Shown here in pieces: positions 1-7,853 of a DNA stretch of 64,000 bases (the first letter of the stretch is position 1; every line of letters starts with the position of its first letter). The stretch is from Sporosarcina aquimarina (GTDB lineage: Bacteria; Bacillota; Bacilli; Bacillales_A; Planococcaceae). The notes under the pieces are model-generated. The model did no database searches. It was not told the origin of the DNA and saw only the letters and a program-made list of their open reading frames with translations. A program made the position numbers and the translations under genes. The DNA lies in assembly GCF_023715615.1 (NCBI RefSeq), contig NZ_JAMBOM010000001.1:1116001-1180000 (forward strand), in the 5' to 3' direction.

Positions 1-993
1 ACAGAGCATGGCACCGTATTGGTGATTGAATCAGGTGAACCGATTGAAGTGACGACTTTTCGTACCGAAGGAACATATTCAGATAATCGGAGACCAGATG
101 AAGTCCATTTTGTAACTTCTCTAGAAGAAGATTTGAAAAGACGAGATTTTACCATCAATGCCCTCGCTCTTCGGATTGACGGAGAAGTGGTAGATCCTTT
201 TAAGGGTAGAGAAGATTTGTCAACGAAAACAATTCGGGCCGTTGGGAATGCGAGTGAACGCTTTAATGAGGACGCGCTTCGAATGATTCGGGCAGTCCGG
301 TTTGTATCTGTGCTTGGATTTGAATTGGAAAACTCGACGAAAGATTCGATTACATTGCTGGCCAGTACTGTTAAAACTCTCTCTGTTGAGCGGATTAAAA
401 CTGAGTTCGATAAATTGTTTCAAGGTACATTTGCTCACGATGCTTTGAAGTTACTAGCAGAAACCAATTTGTCGGAGGCACTTCCTTTATTTCCCCCGAG
501 GCAAGATACATGGTTGCAGTGTGCCCCATTCCGAAATTCCCTTGAAGGGTGGGCATCCTTGATGATTGCTGGTAATTACGATGCATCCGAAGTCGTACGA
601 GCATATAAATTATCAAACAAGGAACGATTGTATTTACAATCGATACAAAAGTTCTTTAAAATTAGACAACTGCGCGCTTATACAATCGATGATTATTACG
701 TAGCAGATTATTCGACGCTAGTTTCTGTTGAAAAGATGGTACGTGCGTTTACCAATCAAGTAACAATCGCAGAAGACGAGATTAACACAGCGATGAACGG
801 GTTGCCGATCCATTCCAAGCAAGAGTTAGAGGTAAAAGGTGAACAGCTGATGGAATGGACAGGTAAAAAAGGAGGAAGATGGCTAGGAGAAGCGATTCAA
901 GCCATTGAGCACGCGGTCCTGTATCAAGTAATTTCGAACGAACAGAATGCAATAAAGGAATGGTTTTTACATGAATACGAATGTGAAAAGTGA
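1..993 (+). CDS. cca: CCA tRNA nucleotidyltransferase (5' end missing)
   Basis: Adds or repairs the 3' CCA of tRNAs, using CTP and ATP without a template. The frame is open from base 1, so the start and roughly the first 65-75 residues (B. subtilis Cca is about 397 aa) lie outside the window; 330 codons remain. Visible class II nucleotidyltransferase motifs are RRDFTINALAL, DPFKGREDL and RMIRAVRFVSVLGF, which form the nucleotide-selecting neck region. The C-terminal part is helical and less conserved, as usual. The last 23 bases overlap the start of birA, indicating translational coupling in the conserved cca-birA order. Confidence 0.95.
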   Translation, partial: TEHGTVLVIESGEPIEVTTFRTEGTYSDNRRPDEVHFVTSLEEDLKRRDFTINALALRIDGEVVDPFKGREDLSTKTIRAVGNASERFNEDALRMIRAVRFVSVLGFELENSTKDSITLLASTVKTLSVERIKTEFDKLFQGTFAHDALKLLAETNLSEALPLFPPRQDTWLQCAPFRNSLEGWASLMIAGNYDASEVVRAYKLSNKERLYLQSIQKFFKIRQLRAYTIDDYYVADYSTLVSVEKMVRAFTNQVTIAEDEINTAMNGLPIHSKQELEVKGEQLMEWTGKKGGRWLGEAIQAIEHAVLYQVISNEQNAIKEWFLHEYECEK

Positions 994-1951
994 GTTACTG
1001 AAACGAATGTCGGCAGGAAAAGACAATCCGGTGTCAGGACAGCTATTGGCAGATGAGTATGGTGTATCTCGCACCGCCATCTGGAAATATGTAAAAGAAC
1101 TTGAAAGTGAAGGGTATGAAATTGGTACGATTCGTAAAAGAGGGTATTACTTAATCGACTCACCAGATACTGTAGGTCCTGCTGCAGTCCAACAGTTTTT
1201 GCAAACGGAAAACTACGGACGTATCATTCATCATGTTGAATCGTGCCCGTCGACCCAGATACTGGCACATGAAGAAGCCCAAAATGGTGCAGCCGACGGG
1301 ACAGTCATTATTGCGGATGAGCAAACGGCAGGCAAAGGTAGATTATCTCGTCCCTGGTCATCTGTTGCTGGAAAAGGAATTTGGATGAGTGTTATTACAC
1401 GACCCAGGTTAACTCCCCAACAGGCACCTCAAATGACTCTTGTGGCTGCAGTCGCTATTGTACGTGCTATCGAAGAGCTGACAACTGTCACGCCGACTAT
1501 AAAATGGCCGAACGACATTTTGGTGGGTGGTCGTAAACTAACAGGGATTCTAACAGAGCTTCAAGCAGATCCAGATCGTGTAAAAGCCATTATACTTGGA
1601 ATTGGCATGAACGTTAATCAGCAGTCAGAAGAGTTCCCAGAAGAGATTCGTTCAATTGCCACATCACTTTGTATCGAAGAAGGTCAACCAATTAGCCGTG
1701 CCAAATTGGCGGCAAAAGTCTTGGATTACTTGGAATTATACGTGGCGTTATATGTAGAAAAAGGATTCGCCCCCATTAAACTCCTTTGGGAAGGCTACGC
1801 AGACTCTATCGGCAAACGGGTTCGCATCTCGACGCTTCAAGACACATATGAAGCGACTGCTAAAGGCATTTCAGAAGACGGTAGACTTGAAGTCGAGCTG
1901 GATGATGGAACAATACGAGGCATCTATTCAGCTGATATTCACATTGTCTGA
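971..1951 (+). CDS. birA: Biotin-protein ligase / biotin operon repressor BirA
   Basis: Makes biotinyl-5'-AMP and transfers biotin to the carrier protein of acetyl-CoA carboxylase; the family member with an N-terminal winged helix also represses biotin genes. At 326 aa it is the full two-domain form: HTH around residues 20-60 (EYGVSRTAIWKYVKELESEG), the biotin/ATP loop GKGRLSR at 121-127, KWPND at 178-182, and GGRKLTGIL after it. The ATG lies inside the end of cca. A promoter begins about 15 bases after the stop, so panBCD is probably transcribed separately as well as by read-through. Confidence 0.96.
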   Translation: MNTNVKSELLKRMSAGKDNPVSGQLLADEYGVSRTAIWKYVKELESEGYEIGTIRKRGYYLIDSPDTVGPAAVQQFLQTENYGRIIHHVESCPSTQILAHEEAQNGAADGTVIIADEQTAGKGRLSRPWSSVAGKGIWMSVITRPRLTPQQAPQMTLVAAVAIVRAIEELTTVTPTIKWPNDILVGGRKLTGILTELQADPDRVKAIILGIGMNVNQQSEEFPEEIRSIATSLCIEEGQPISRAKLAAKVLDYLELYVALYVEKGFAPIKLLWEGYADSIGKRVRISTLQDTYEATAKGISEDGRLEVELDDGTIRGIYSADIHIV

Positions 1952-1966
1952 ACAATTAAAAACCAT

Positions 1967-1996
1967 TTGGCAAGTACCCACATTGAGTGTTATAGT
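1967..1996 (+). promoter_or_regulatory. Predicted SigA promoter of the panB leader
   Basis: TTGGCA (1967-1972), 18-base spacer, TATAGT (1991-1996), with a TG one base before the -10 (extended -10). Transcription would start near 2002-2004, at the 5' edge of the first pan hairpin, which supports a dedicated leader transcript for panBCD. Confidence 0.6.
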
Positions 1997-2004
1997 GATT
2001 GAGA

Positions 2005-2031
2005 AGGGCGATATCATATTGAATCGCACCT
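2005..2031 (+). promoter_or_regulatory. pan RNA motif, copy 1 (panB leader)
   Basis: Hairpin AGG-GCGAT-(A)-TCA-TAT-TGA-ATCGC-(A)-CCT. The lower stem AGG/CCT and middle stem GCGAT/ATCGC are perfect, and a single unpaired A interrupts each strand (2013 and 2028). Two bulged adenosines in a hairpin upstream of panB is the known signature of the pan motif, a structured RNA found by comparative genomics in front of pantothenate genes. A second copy with the same apical part follows 32 bases downstream. Confidence 0.75.
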
Positions 2032-2063
2032 GTAATACCGGTACGTGAACACAATTTAATAAA

Positions 2064-2092
2064 TCTGCCTTGATCATATTGACAGGGACGGA
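2064..2092 (+). promoter_or_regulatory. pan RNA motif, copy 2 (panB leader)
   Basis: Hairpin TCTG-CCTTG-(A)-TCA-TAT-TGA-CAGGG-(A)-CGGA, with bulged A at 2073 and 2088. Its stems differ in sequence from copy 1 but keep pairing (with G-U pairs), while the apex ATCATATTGA is identical. This is covariation between tandem copies, strong evidence for a selected RNA structure. A terminator lies 25 bases downstream. Confidence 0.75.
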
Positions 2093-2117
2093 GGAAACCT
2101 ATGACGATATCCTACAC

Positions 2118-2153
2118 AACCCTTCTGTCTTCTTATGACTAGAAGGGTTTTTA
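2118..2153 (+). terminator. Intrinsic terminator in the panB leader
   Basis: Nine-base stem AACCCTTCT (2118-2126) / AGAAGGGTT (2141-2149) followed by a short T run. It sits after the tandem pan motif and 39 bases before panB, so it could act as an attenuator. The segment AGAAGGG at 2002-2008, overlapping the base of pan copy 1, is identical to the 3' arm and could pair with the 5' arm instead. Confidence 0.75.
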
Positions 2154-2191
2154 TGTTTTGGTTTTCTCCTGAATAGGAGAGGAGAAGAACA

Positions 2192-3031
2192 ATGAAAACG
2201 ATTACGGAATTGAAACGAATGAAAGCAGAGGGGAACAAAATTGTGATGATGACAGCATATGACTACCCTACGGCGGTTTTTGCTGAAAAATCGGATGTTG
2301 ACATTTTACTAGTTGGGGATTCTCTTGGAATGGTCGTTCTGGGGTATCCATCTACTGTATATGTGACTTCAGAGGACATGGTTCATCATGGAAAAGCGGT
2401 AAGGCGTGGTGCGAAAGATACGTTTCTTGTTGTCGATCTGCCCTTTGGTACGTTCAGAGGGTCACAAGATCGAATTCTTAACGAAGCAATCCGAGTCTTT
2501 CAAGAAACAGGTGCAGATGCGCTTAAAGTTGAAGGAGCTGATGAAGTATTGGATACGATTCAGCTACTTACGAAAACAGGGATCCCAGTTGTTGCCCATT
2601 TAGGATTACTTCCTCAATCGGCATCTGTTATAGGGGGCTACAAAGTACAAGGAAAGACAGCAGATGCTGCACGTAAGCTGTTGGATGATGCAAAAATGTG
2701 TGAACAAGCAGGGGCGTGCATGATCGTTGTCGAGTGCATCCCTCATCAGTTGACGGCGCAGTTAACGAAAGCGGTCAATATCCCGATTATAGGGATAGGT
2801 GCAGGGGCAGAAGCAGATGGCCAAGTACTTGTGTTCCATGATCTTGTAAAATATGGAGACCACCGTCTGCCGAAATTCGCACAAAGCTTCAGTGATGCTG
2901 GAGTAGTCATTCAAGATGGAATTGCATCCTATACCAATGCAGTGCGATCAGGGGCGTTTCCTGACACACAGCACGAGTTTACGATGAAGGAAGAAGAATT
3001 GTTGACCTTGTATGGAGGCGAACACGAATGA
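2192..3031 (+). CDS. panB: 3-methyl-2-oxobutanoate hydroxymethyltransferase
   Basis: First committed step of pantothenate synthesis: transfers a hydroxymethyl group from methylene-tetrahydrofolate to alpha-ketoisovalerate, giving ketopantoate. The 279-residue length is typical. Family motifs visible are MMTAYDYPTA, the metal/substrate segment LLVGDSLGMVVLGY, VVDLPFGTFRGS, ALKVEGADE and PIIGIGAGAEADGQVLV. The ATG follows the GAGAGGAG ribosome-binding site. It overlaps panC by four bases (ATGA), so panB, panC and panD form one operon behind the pan-motif leader. Confidence 0.97.
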   Translation: MKTITELKRMKAEGNKIVMMTAYDYPTAVFAEKSDVDILLVGDSLGMVVLGYPSTVYVTSEDMVHHGKAVRRGAKDTFLVVDLPFGTFRGSQDRILNEAIRVFQETGADALKVEGADEVLDTIQLLTKTGIPVVAHLGLLPQSASVIGGYKVQGKTADAARKLLDDAKMCEQAGACMIVVECIPHQLTAQLTKAVNIPIIGIGAGAEADGQVLVFHDLVKYGDHRLPKFAQSFSDAGVVIQDGIASYTNAVRSGAFPDTQHEFTMKEEELLTLYGGEHE

Positions 3032-3894
3032 CTGAGACGACTCCAATGCAATCCACAGCTTTAATCTCAAAAATGATTGAATGGCAACAAGAAATGAAAA
3101 CATCGAAACGGACAATTGGTTTTGTTCCAACGATGGGATTTCTTCATGAAGGTCACGTAGCTTTAATACAGGAAGCGAAAAAGAATAATGACTGCGTGGC
3201 AGTTAGTATATTCGTAAACCCTACCCAATTTGGACCAGGGGAGGATTTTGAAGCATATCCTCGCAAGTTAGATGCTGATATAAGACTTGCTTCGCAAGCG
3301 GGTGCAGACATTGTATTTTGTCCTGAGGTAAAGGAAATGTATCCAACTGACGGAGGGATACGTATAATGCCAGGTCCTCTTGCAGACCAGTTATGCGGAA
3401 TATCCCGTCCAGGTCATTTTGATGGCGTGTTGAAAGTTGTCTTAAAGCTCGTTAATATCGTGCAACCAAACAATGTGTATTTTGGCATGAAAGATGCACA
3501 ACAACTTGCGATTATTGAGACATTTTTCCGAGATTACAACTGTCCAGCAACCATAGTTCGTGTTCCGACAGTTCGGGAGATAGATGGATTGGCCAAAAGC
3601 TCGAGGAATGTGAATCTTTCTGTACAAGAACGAAACGAGGCACCAGCGATATATGAAGCCTTGCAACAAGGGCAAGTTTTAGTCCTTGAAGGGGTCGCAA
3701 TTGATGCAGTTAAACAATTTGTCACAGATGTACTCGAGAAAAAGACGTCAGGAGTCGTTGACTATCTATCAATACTGACCTATCCACAATTGGAAGAACC
3801 GACCGCTATGTCGAAAAATCTAATTATTGCTTGCGCTGTCCAATTTTCAAAAGCTCGTTTAATCGATAATATCATTTTTGAGAGGGAAGGCTGA
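3028..3894 (+). CDS. panC: Pantothenate synthetase (pantoate-beta-alanine ligase)
   Basis: Joins pantoate and beta-alanine with ATP via a pantoyl-adenylate. The 288 aa show PTMGFLHEGH (nucleotidyltransferase HxGH-type signature), VSIFVNPTQFGPGEDF, GHFDGVLKVVLKLVNIVQP, and YFGMKDAQQLAII with the KDxQQ segment. The KMSKS-like part (AKSSRNVNLS) reads SSRN as in the family. It is coupled to panB by an ATGA overlap and lies three bases before panD. Confidence 0.97.
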   Translation: MTETTPMQSTALISKMIEWQQEMKTSKRTIGFVPTMGFLHEGHVALIQEAKKNNDCVAVSIFVNPTQFGPGEDFEAYPRKLDADIRLASQAGADIVFCPEVKEMYPTDGGIRIMPGPLADQLCGISRPGHFDGVLKVVLKLVNIVQPNNVYFGMKDAQQLAIIETFFRDYNCPATIVRVPTVREIDGLAKSSRNVNLSVQERNEAPAIYEALQQGQVLVLEGVAIDAVKQFVTDVLEKKTSGVVDYLSILTYPQLEEPTAMSKNLIIACAVQFSKARLIDNIIFEREG

Positions 3895-3897
3895 ATC

Positions 3898-4278
3898 ATG
3901 TTCCGTACGATGCTTACAAGTAAACTACACCGCGCTACTGTAACAGAAGCCAATTTGAATTATGTAGGAAGCATTACAATTGACGAAGACTTACTAGATG
4001 CTGCCAATATCCTCGTTAACGAAAAAGTTCAGATCGTCAACAATAACAACGGGGAACGATTCGAAACGTATACCATCCCAGGAAAACGTGGAAGTGGCAT
4101 GATCTGCGTTAATGGTGCTGCTGCAAGGCTCGTCCAACCAGGAGATATCGTCATTATACTTGCGTATGCACTCATGGCGGATGAAAAAGCACAACAGCAT
4201 GTACCAACGGTCTTACTCATGGATGAGCACAATAAAATACAACAAATCATCCAAGAATCCCACGGAGTTATTGTTTAA
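3898..4278 (+). CDS. panD: Aspartate 1-decarboxylase proenzyme
   Basis: Produces beta-alanine for PanC. It is a pyruvoyl enzyme: the chain cleaves itself between Gly24 and Ser25, seen here in YVGSITID, and the serine becomes the pyruvoyl group. Tyr58-type residues lie in the following segment ([13 protein letters not shown]). The 126-residue length is standard. It is last in the panBCD operon; an intrinsic terminator follows 60 bases after the stop. Confidence 0.97.
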   Translation: MFRTMLTSKLHRATVTEANLNYVGSITIDEDLLDAANILVNEKVQIVNNNNGERFETYTIPGKRGSGMICVNGAAARLVQPGDIVIILAYALMADEKAQQHVPTVLLMDEHNKIQQIIQESHGVIV

Positions 4279-4338
4279 TAAACTCTATGTGAATTGCGTT
4301 GAGAAACACACACTCAATTCGAATATAAAACTAATTGA

Positions 4339-4388
4339 CTATCCAGAATCAGTATTCTATGACTTTCTGGATAGCATTTTTATTTTTT
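4339..4388 (+). terminator. Terminator after panD
   Basis: Perfect 10-base stem CTATCCAGAA (4339-4348) / TTCTGGATAG (4365-4374), followed by a T-rich tract to 4388. It closes the panBCD transcript. Confidence 0.85.
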
Positions 4389-4408
4389 GTCCTGTTCGTA
4401 CCCTTCCT

Positions 4409-4438
4409 TTAGAGCCTAGACTGAATATATGGTACAAT
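4409..4438 (+). promoter_or_regulatory. Possible dinG promoter
   Basis: A -10-like TACAAT at 4433-4438 with only a weak -35 candidate (TTAGAG, 4409-4414, 18-base spacer), 38 bases before dinG and after the panD terminator. No clear LexA box was recognised. Confidence 0.35.
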
Positions 4439-4475
4439 CTGCAGTAGGAAACCGATACAGGAAGTTGATGAATCC

Positions 4476-7250
4476 ATGGAAAATCTAAAATTTGCAGTAG
4501 TCGATTTGGAGACAACCGGTCATTCCTCTGAAAAAGGCGACCGGATTATTCAAATTGCCATCATGTTCATTGAAGATGGCATCCTCACAAACGAGTATGT
4601 CCGCTTTGTCAATCCCGGTCAAAAAATCCCTGTTTTTATACAAGAACTAACGGATATCACGAACACCGAGGTAAAAGATGCACCGTTATTTGAAGAAATT
4701 GCACAAGAAGTAAGGGATTTATTAGAGGGATGGATTTTTGCTGCTCACAACACGAATTTCGATTTAACATTTCTGCAAAAAGAGTTTCAACGTTGTGGAA
4801 TTTCTCGATGGCAGGGAAAACAAATCGACACAGTCGAATTTTCGAAAATCATGTTTCCGTCGGCTGTCAGCTATCGTTTAAAAGAATTGACAGAGGAACT
4901 TGAAATCGAACTTTCCGCTGCTCACAGGGCAGATGATGATGCAAGAGCGACAGCCCACTTATTGCTTAAATGTATTGAAAAAGTCAATTTGCTTCCTGAA
5001 CAAACTATAACTCGTTTACATAAGCGCTCCTTTTCGCTGAAAACAGATCTATCCGTAATATTCTATCTTGCACTAGTAGAAGCGCGTCAAAAAACTGCTC
5101 ATTCGCATCTTTCTCATTTCAGGGGCATTCCTTTTCAGCAGACCCAAAAAATCCAAAATGTAGAATCGAGAGAAATTACCTATCCAATCAGTCAAGATGA
5201 AAAAGACCAGTTGCTCATTCAAGCTTATCCGTCCTACGAATCTAGAATGGCTCAACTACAATTCATGGATGCTGCTTGGAAATCGTTGCGCACAGGAACG
5301 GAGATCATGGTTGAGGTGCCTACAGGAATAGGAAAGACCGTATCCTATTTACTGCCTGCGGCCATTCGTGCAGTGGAAACAAAACAGGCAGTCATTGTGA
5401 GTACGTATACCAATCATTTGGCAGATAAAATTATGGAAGAAGAAATTGACGTCGTCTCGAGAGCACTATCGGTTCCCGTTCAAGCTACCGTGTTGAAGGG
5501 CAGTTCAAATTATATCTCACTAGCAAAGTTTGCTGAACTGTTGTTAAGTGGCGAATCGAGTTATGACAATATCTTCACTGAAATGCAACTGTTAGTGTGG
5601 CTGACGGAAACCACGACGGGCGATGTCAACGAACTCAATCTATCAGGTGGCGGCATGTTGTATATCGATCGAATCCGCAAACGCTCTTCGGTTCTTGCAG
5701 AAGATGAAGTCGGAGTGGATTTTCATCAAATCGCCTTGGAAAATTGCCGTCATGCAGATATTGTCATTACGAACCATGCATTACTTCTCAGCGATGGAGC
5801 CAGTAAGGAACAAATCGTTAAGGAATCTTGTGGGTTGGTTGTCGATGAAGCCCATCAGTTTATACACGCGGCCTATAAAACAAATGAAATCATCTTCTCC
5901 TATACGAATTGGAAATATGTATTGGGACAAATCGGTTCTGAAGCAGATGACCAGATTAGTCGTCGCATCGAAGCGATCCTCATACGAAAGAGAGTACATC
6001 GTTCACGCGAGCGTTCAAATCTTTTGATAGCATTCGAAAAATTCTCTTCTTCTTTTGACGCTGCTATCCATGAATTAATAGGGTCAGAATCAGTTCAAAG
6101 GGGACATGTAAAGGGTAGTCGACTTCATGTTGCTTTGGAGGACATCTCAGTAGACCGGATCGTATTTGAAACTGTCTTCCAATCGATGAATCGTTTTATT
6201 GAGCAAGCTTCGATATATGTCAAACGATTGGATCAGGAAGTGGAAAGTCTTTCCGATAAAGAACAGGCAATTCTAGCAGAATGGCATTATTGGATAGATG
6301 AGCTTCGCGTGAAAATCGGAGAATGGGTCGAATTATTCCTTGATTCTGAAACGGATGGAACTGTTTGGATGGAGCAAGACCAAAGAAGTATCCCGGGAAG
6401 TCTTACAGTTATTAAAAGTCCGATTGACAGCGCACCCGTAATTCGTAATTCCTTAAATTCATTTTTCACTAAGGAAAAAGGTGTAATATGGACATCTGGG
6501 ACATTATCTGTGAAAAGTGATGAGCGTTTTGTTGCACGGCAATTAGGAATTGCCCCTGAGGTGCCCGTTTTGAAGTTGCTTGCACCTGAACACTTCTATA
6601 CAGGTGCCCAGATCTTTCTCGTCGACGATATGCCAAACATACAACAAGTCGCACAACAAGAATACGTGGAAGAAGTGGCAGAGGCAATTGTCCAAACAGT
6701 TATGGTTACTGAGGGAAGACTTTTTGTTCTGTTTACCTCACAAGATATGTTAAATCAAACCCATGAACTCGTTTCAGACAGTGGATTATTGGAAGACTAC
6801 GCACTCATCGCACAAGGCATTAGCTCAGGTAGTAGGTACCGATTGTTGAAATCATTCCGTCAGTATGAAAAAGCAGTATTGTTCGGTACAAATAGTTTCT
6901 GGGAAGGGGTTGACGTCCCTGGCAACTCATTGTCGGCGATTATCATCGTGCGTTTACCTTTCTCCTCTCCGTCTGAACCCGTGTTTAAAGCAAAAACTGC
7001 CCTACTGAACCAGATGGGGAAAAATGCTTTCACTGCTTATGCATTACCTGAAGCAATTCTGAGACTACGTCAAGGTTTTGGAAGACTGATTCGCTCATCT
7101 TCGGATACTGGTTTTTTCATCATCTTGGATCGACGAATTGAAACAAAATCATACGGTAAGAAATTTTTAGAAGCATTGCCAGACGTGCCTGTTAAAAAAG
7201 TATCACTTGCACGTATGGTAGATGAACTTAATAATTGCTATAATAAATGA
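4476..7250 (+). CDS. dinG: DinG helicase fused to DnaQ-like 3'-5' exonuclease
   Basis: A 924-aa protein of the Gram-positive DinG type. Residues 1-170 are a DEDD exonuclease: Exo I VVDLETTG (Asp10, Glu12), Exo II AAHNTNFD (90-96), Exo III HRADDDARAT (150-159). The rest is an XPD-like superfamily 2 helicase: Walker A PTGIGKT at 282-288, DEAH at 457-460, and late motifs NSFWEGVDVPG and RLRQGFGRLIR. The four clustered cysteines of Fe-S DinG/XPD are absent, as known for Bacillus DinG, whose nuclease acts on single-stranded DNA. The ATG follows AGGAAG. It is first in a dinG-tseB-aspB-asnS run. Confidence 0.93.
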   Translation: MENLKFAVVDLETTGHSSEKGDRIIQIAIMFIEDGILTNEYVRFVNPGQKIPVFIQELTDITNTEVKDAPLFEEIAQEVRDLLEGWIFAAHNTNFDLTFLQKEFQRCGISRWQGKQIDTVEFSKIMFPSAVSYRLKELTEELEIELSAAHRADDDARATAHLLLKCIEKVNLLPEQTITRLHKRSFSLKTDLSVIFYLALVEARQKTAHSHLSHFRGIPFQQTQKIQNVESREITYPISQDEKDQLLIQAYPSYESRMAQLQFMDAAWKSLRTGTEIMVEVPTGIGKTVSYLLPAAIRAVETKQAVIVSTYTNHLADKIMEEEIDVVSRALSVPVQATVLKGSSNYISLAKFAELLLSGESSYDNIFTEMQLLVWLTETTTGDVNELNLSGGGMLYIDRIRKRSSVLAEDEVGVDFHQIALENCRHADIVITNHALLLSDGASKEQIVKESCGLVVDEAHQFIHAAYKTNEIIFSYTNWKYVLGQIGSEADDQISRRIEAILIRKRVHRSRERSNLLIAFEKFSSSFDAAIHELIGSESVQRGHVKGSRLHVALEDISVDRIVFETVFQSMNRFIEQASIYVKRLDQEVESLSDKEQAILAEWHYWIDELRVKIGEWVELFLDSETDGTVWMEQDQRSIPGSLTVIKSPIDSAPVIRNSLNSFFTKEKGVIWTSGTLSVKSDERFVARQLGIAPEVPVLKLLAPEHFYTGAQIFLVDDMPNIQQVAQQEYVEEVAEAIVQTVMVTEGRLFVLFTSQDMLNQTHELVSDSGLLEDYALIAQGISSGSRYRLLKSFRQYEKAVLFGTNSFWEGVDVPGNSLSAIIIVRLPFSSPSEPVFKAKTALLNQMGKNAFTAYALPEAILRLRQGFGRLIRSSSDTGFFIILDRRIETKSYGKKFLEALPDVPVKKVSLARMVDELNNCYNK

Positions 7251-7257
7251 GTCTAAC

Positions 7258-7298
7258 GGACTTGGATGAATGCATTTTTGCACAATCATTCTAGGTCT
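7258..7298 (+). other. Inverted repeat between dinG and tseB
   Basis: GGACTTGGA (7258-7266) can pair with TCTAGGTCT (7290-7298) using G-U wobbles, with an inner TGCA/TGCA element. There is no T run after it, so it is not a normal terminator; it might be an mRNA processing or stability hairpin. Confidence 0.35.
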
Positions 7299-7330
7299 GT
7301 CTATACCCATTAAGAGTGGGATGTGAAATA

Positions 7331-7816
7331 GTGGTCAACTGGATAAAATTTTTCGTCATTTTTCTCTTCACACTAACAGTAGCTTTTACGTCATTTGTCT
7401 TTTACAAAGCGTATCAACCTGCTTCTACATTAAAAGAAAATGCGACCAATCGCGTATTGGATGCGGGTCTTTTAGTAGAAGCAGATCGGGCTGAAGTGTA
7501 CAATGGCACAACGTCACTTACAGTGGTCTATGGAAAAGATGAAAAAGGTGTTTCTAAAGCCGTTTTTGTAAACGAGAAGGCGAAATCAGATGAGGATTTG
7601 AACGTAATTGCTCTTAAAAAAGGCATTACCGCAAAACAAGCATTATCCTCTGTCAAACAAGAAATGAACGTCAACAAACTCATCCATGTTAAACTGGGGG
7701 AGGAAGACGATGCCGCTGTATGGGAAGTTGCATTTAAAAATGAGGCCAATAAACTGAATTACGTATATGTCTCATTTTCAGATGGACAGTGGCAAAAGCG
7801 AATTTTAAATTTATAG
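7331..7816 (+). CDS. tseB: Cell elongation regulator TseB-like membrane protein (YpmB family)
   Basis: A 161-aa protein with one N-terminal membrane segment (about residues 4-24, WIKFFVIFLFTLTVAFTSFV) and an extracytoplasmic part that looks like a double PepSY-like/DUF5590 fold. In B. subtilis YpmB (TseB) interacts with penicillin-binding protein 2A in cell elongation. I chose GTG 7331, just before the membrane segment; GTG 7316 is an alternative that adds five polar residues. The position between dinG and aspB is the conserved one and supports the family call more than any single motif. Confidence 0.8.
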   Translation: MVNWIKFFVIFLFTLTVAFTSFVFYKAYQPASTLKENATNRVLDAGLLVEADRAEVYNGTTSLTVVYGKDEKGVSKAVFVNEKAKSDEDLNVIALKKGITAKQALSSVKQEMNVNKLIHVKLGEEDDAAVWEVAFKNEANKLNYVYVSFSDGQWQKRILNL

Positions 7817-7853
7817 AAAGTGCATGAACGCACTGGTAAAGGGAGCGATGGAC

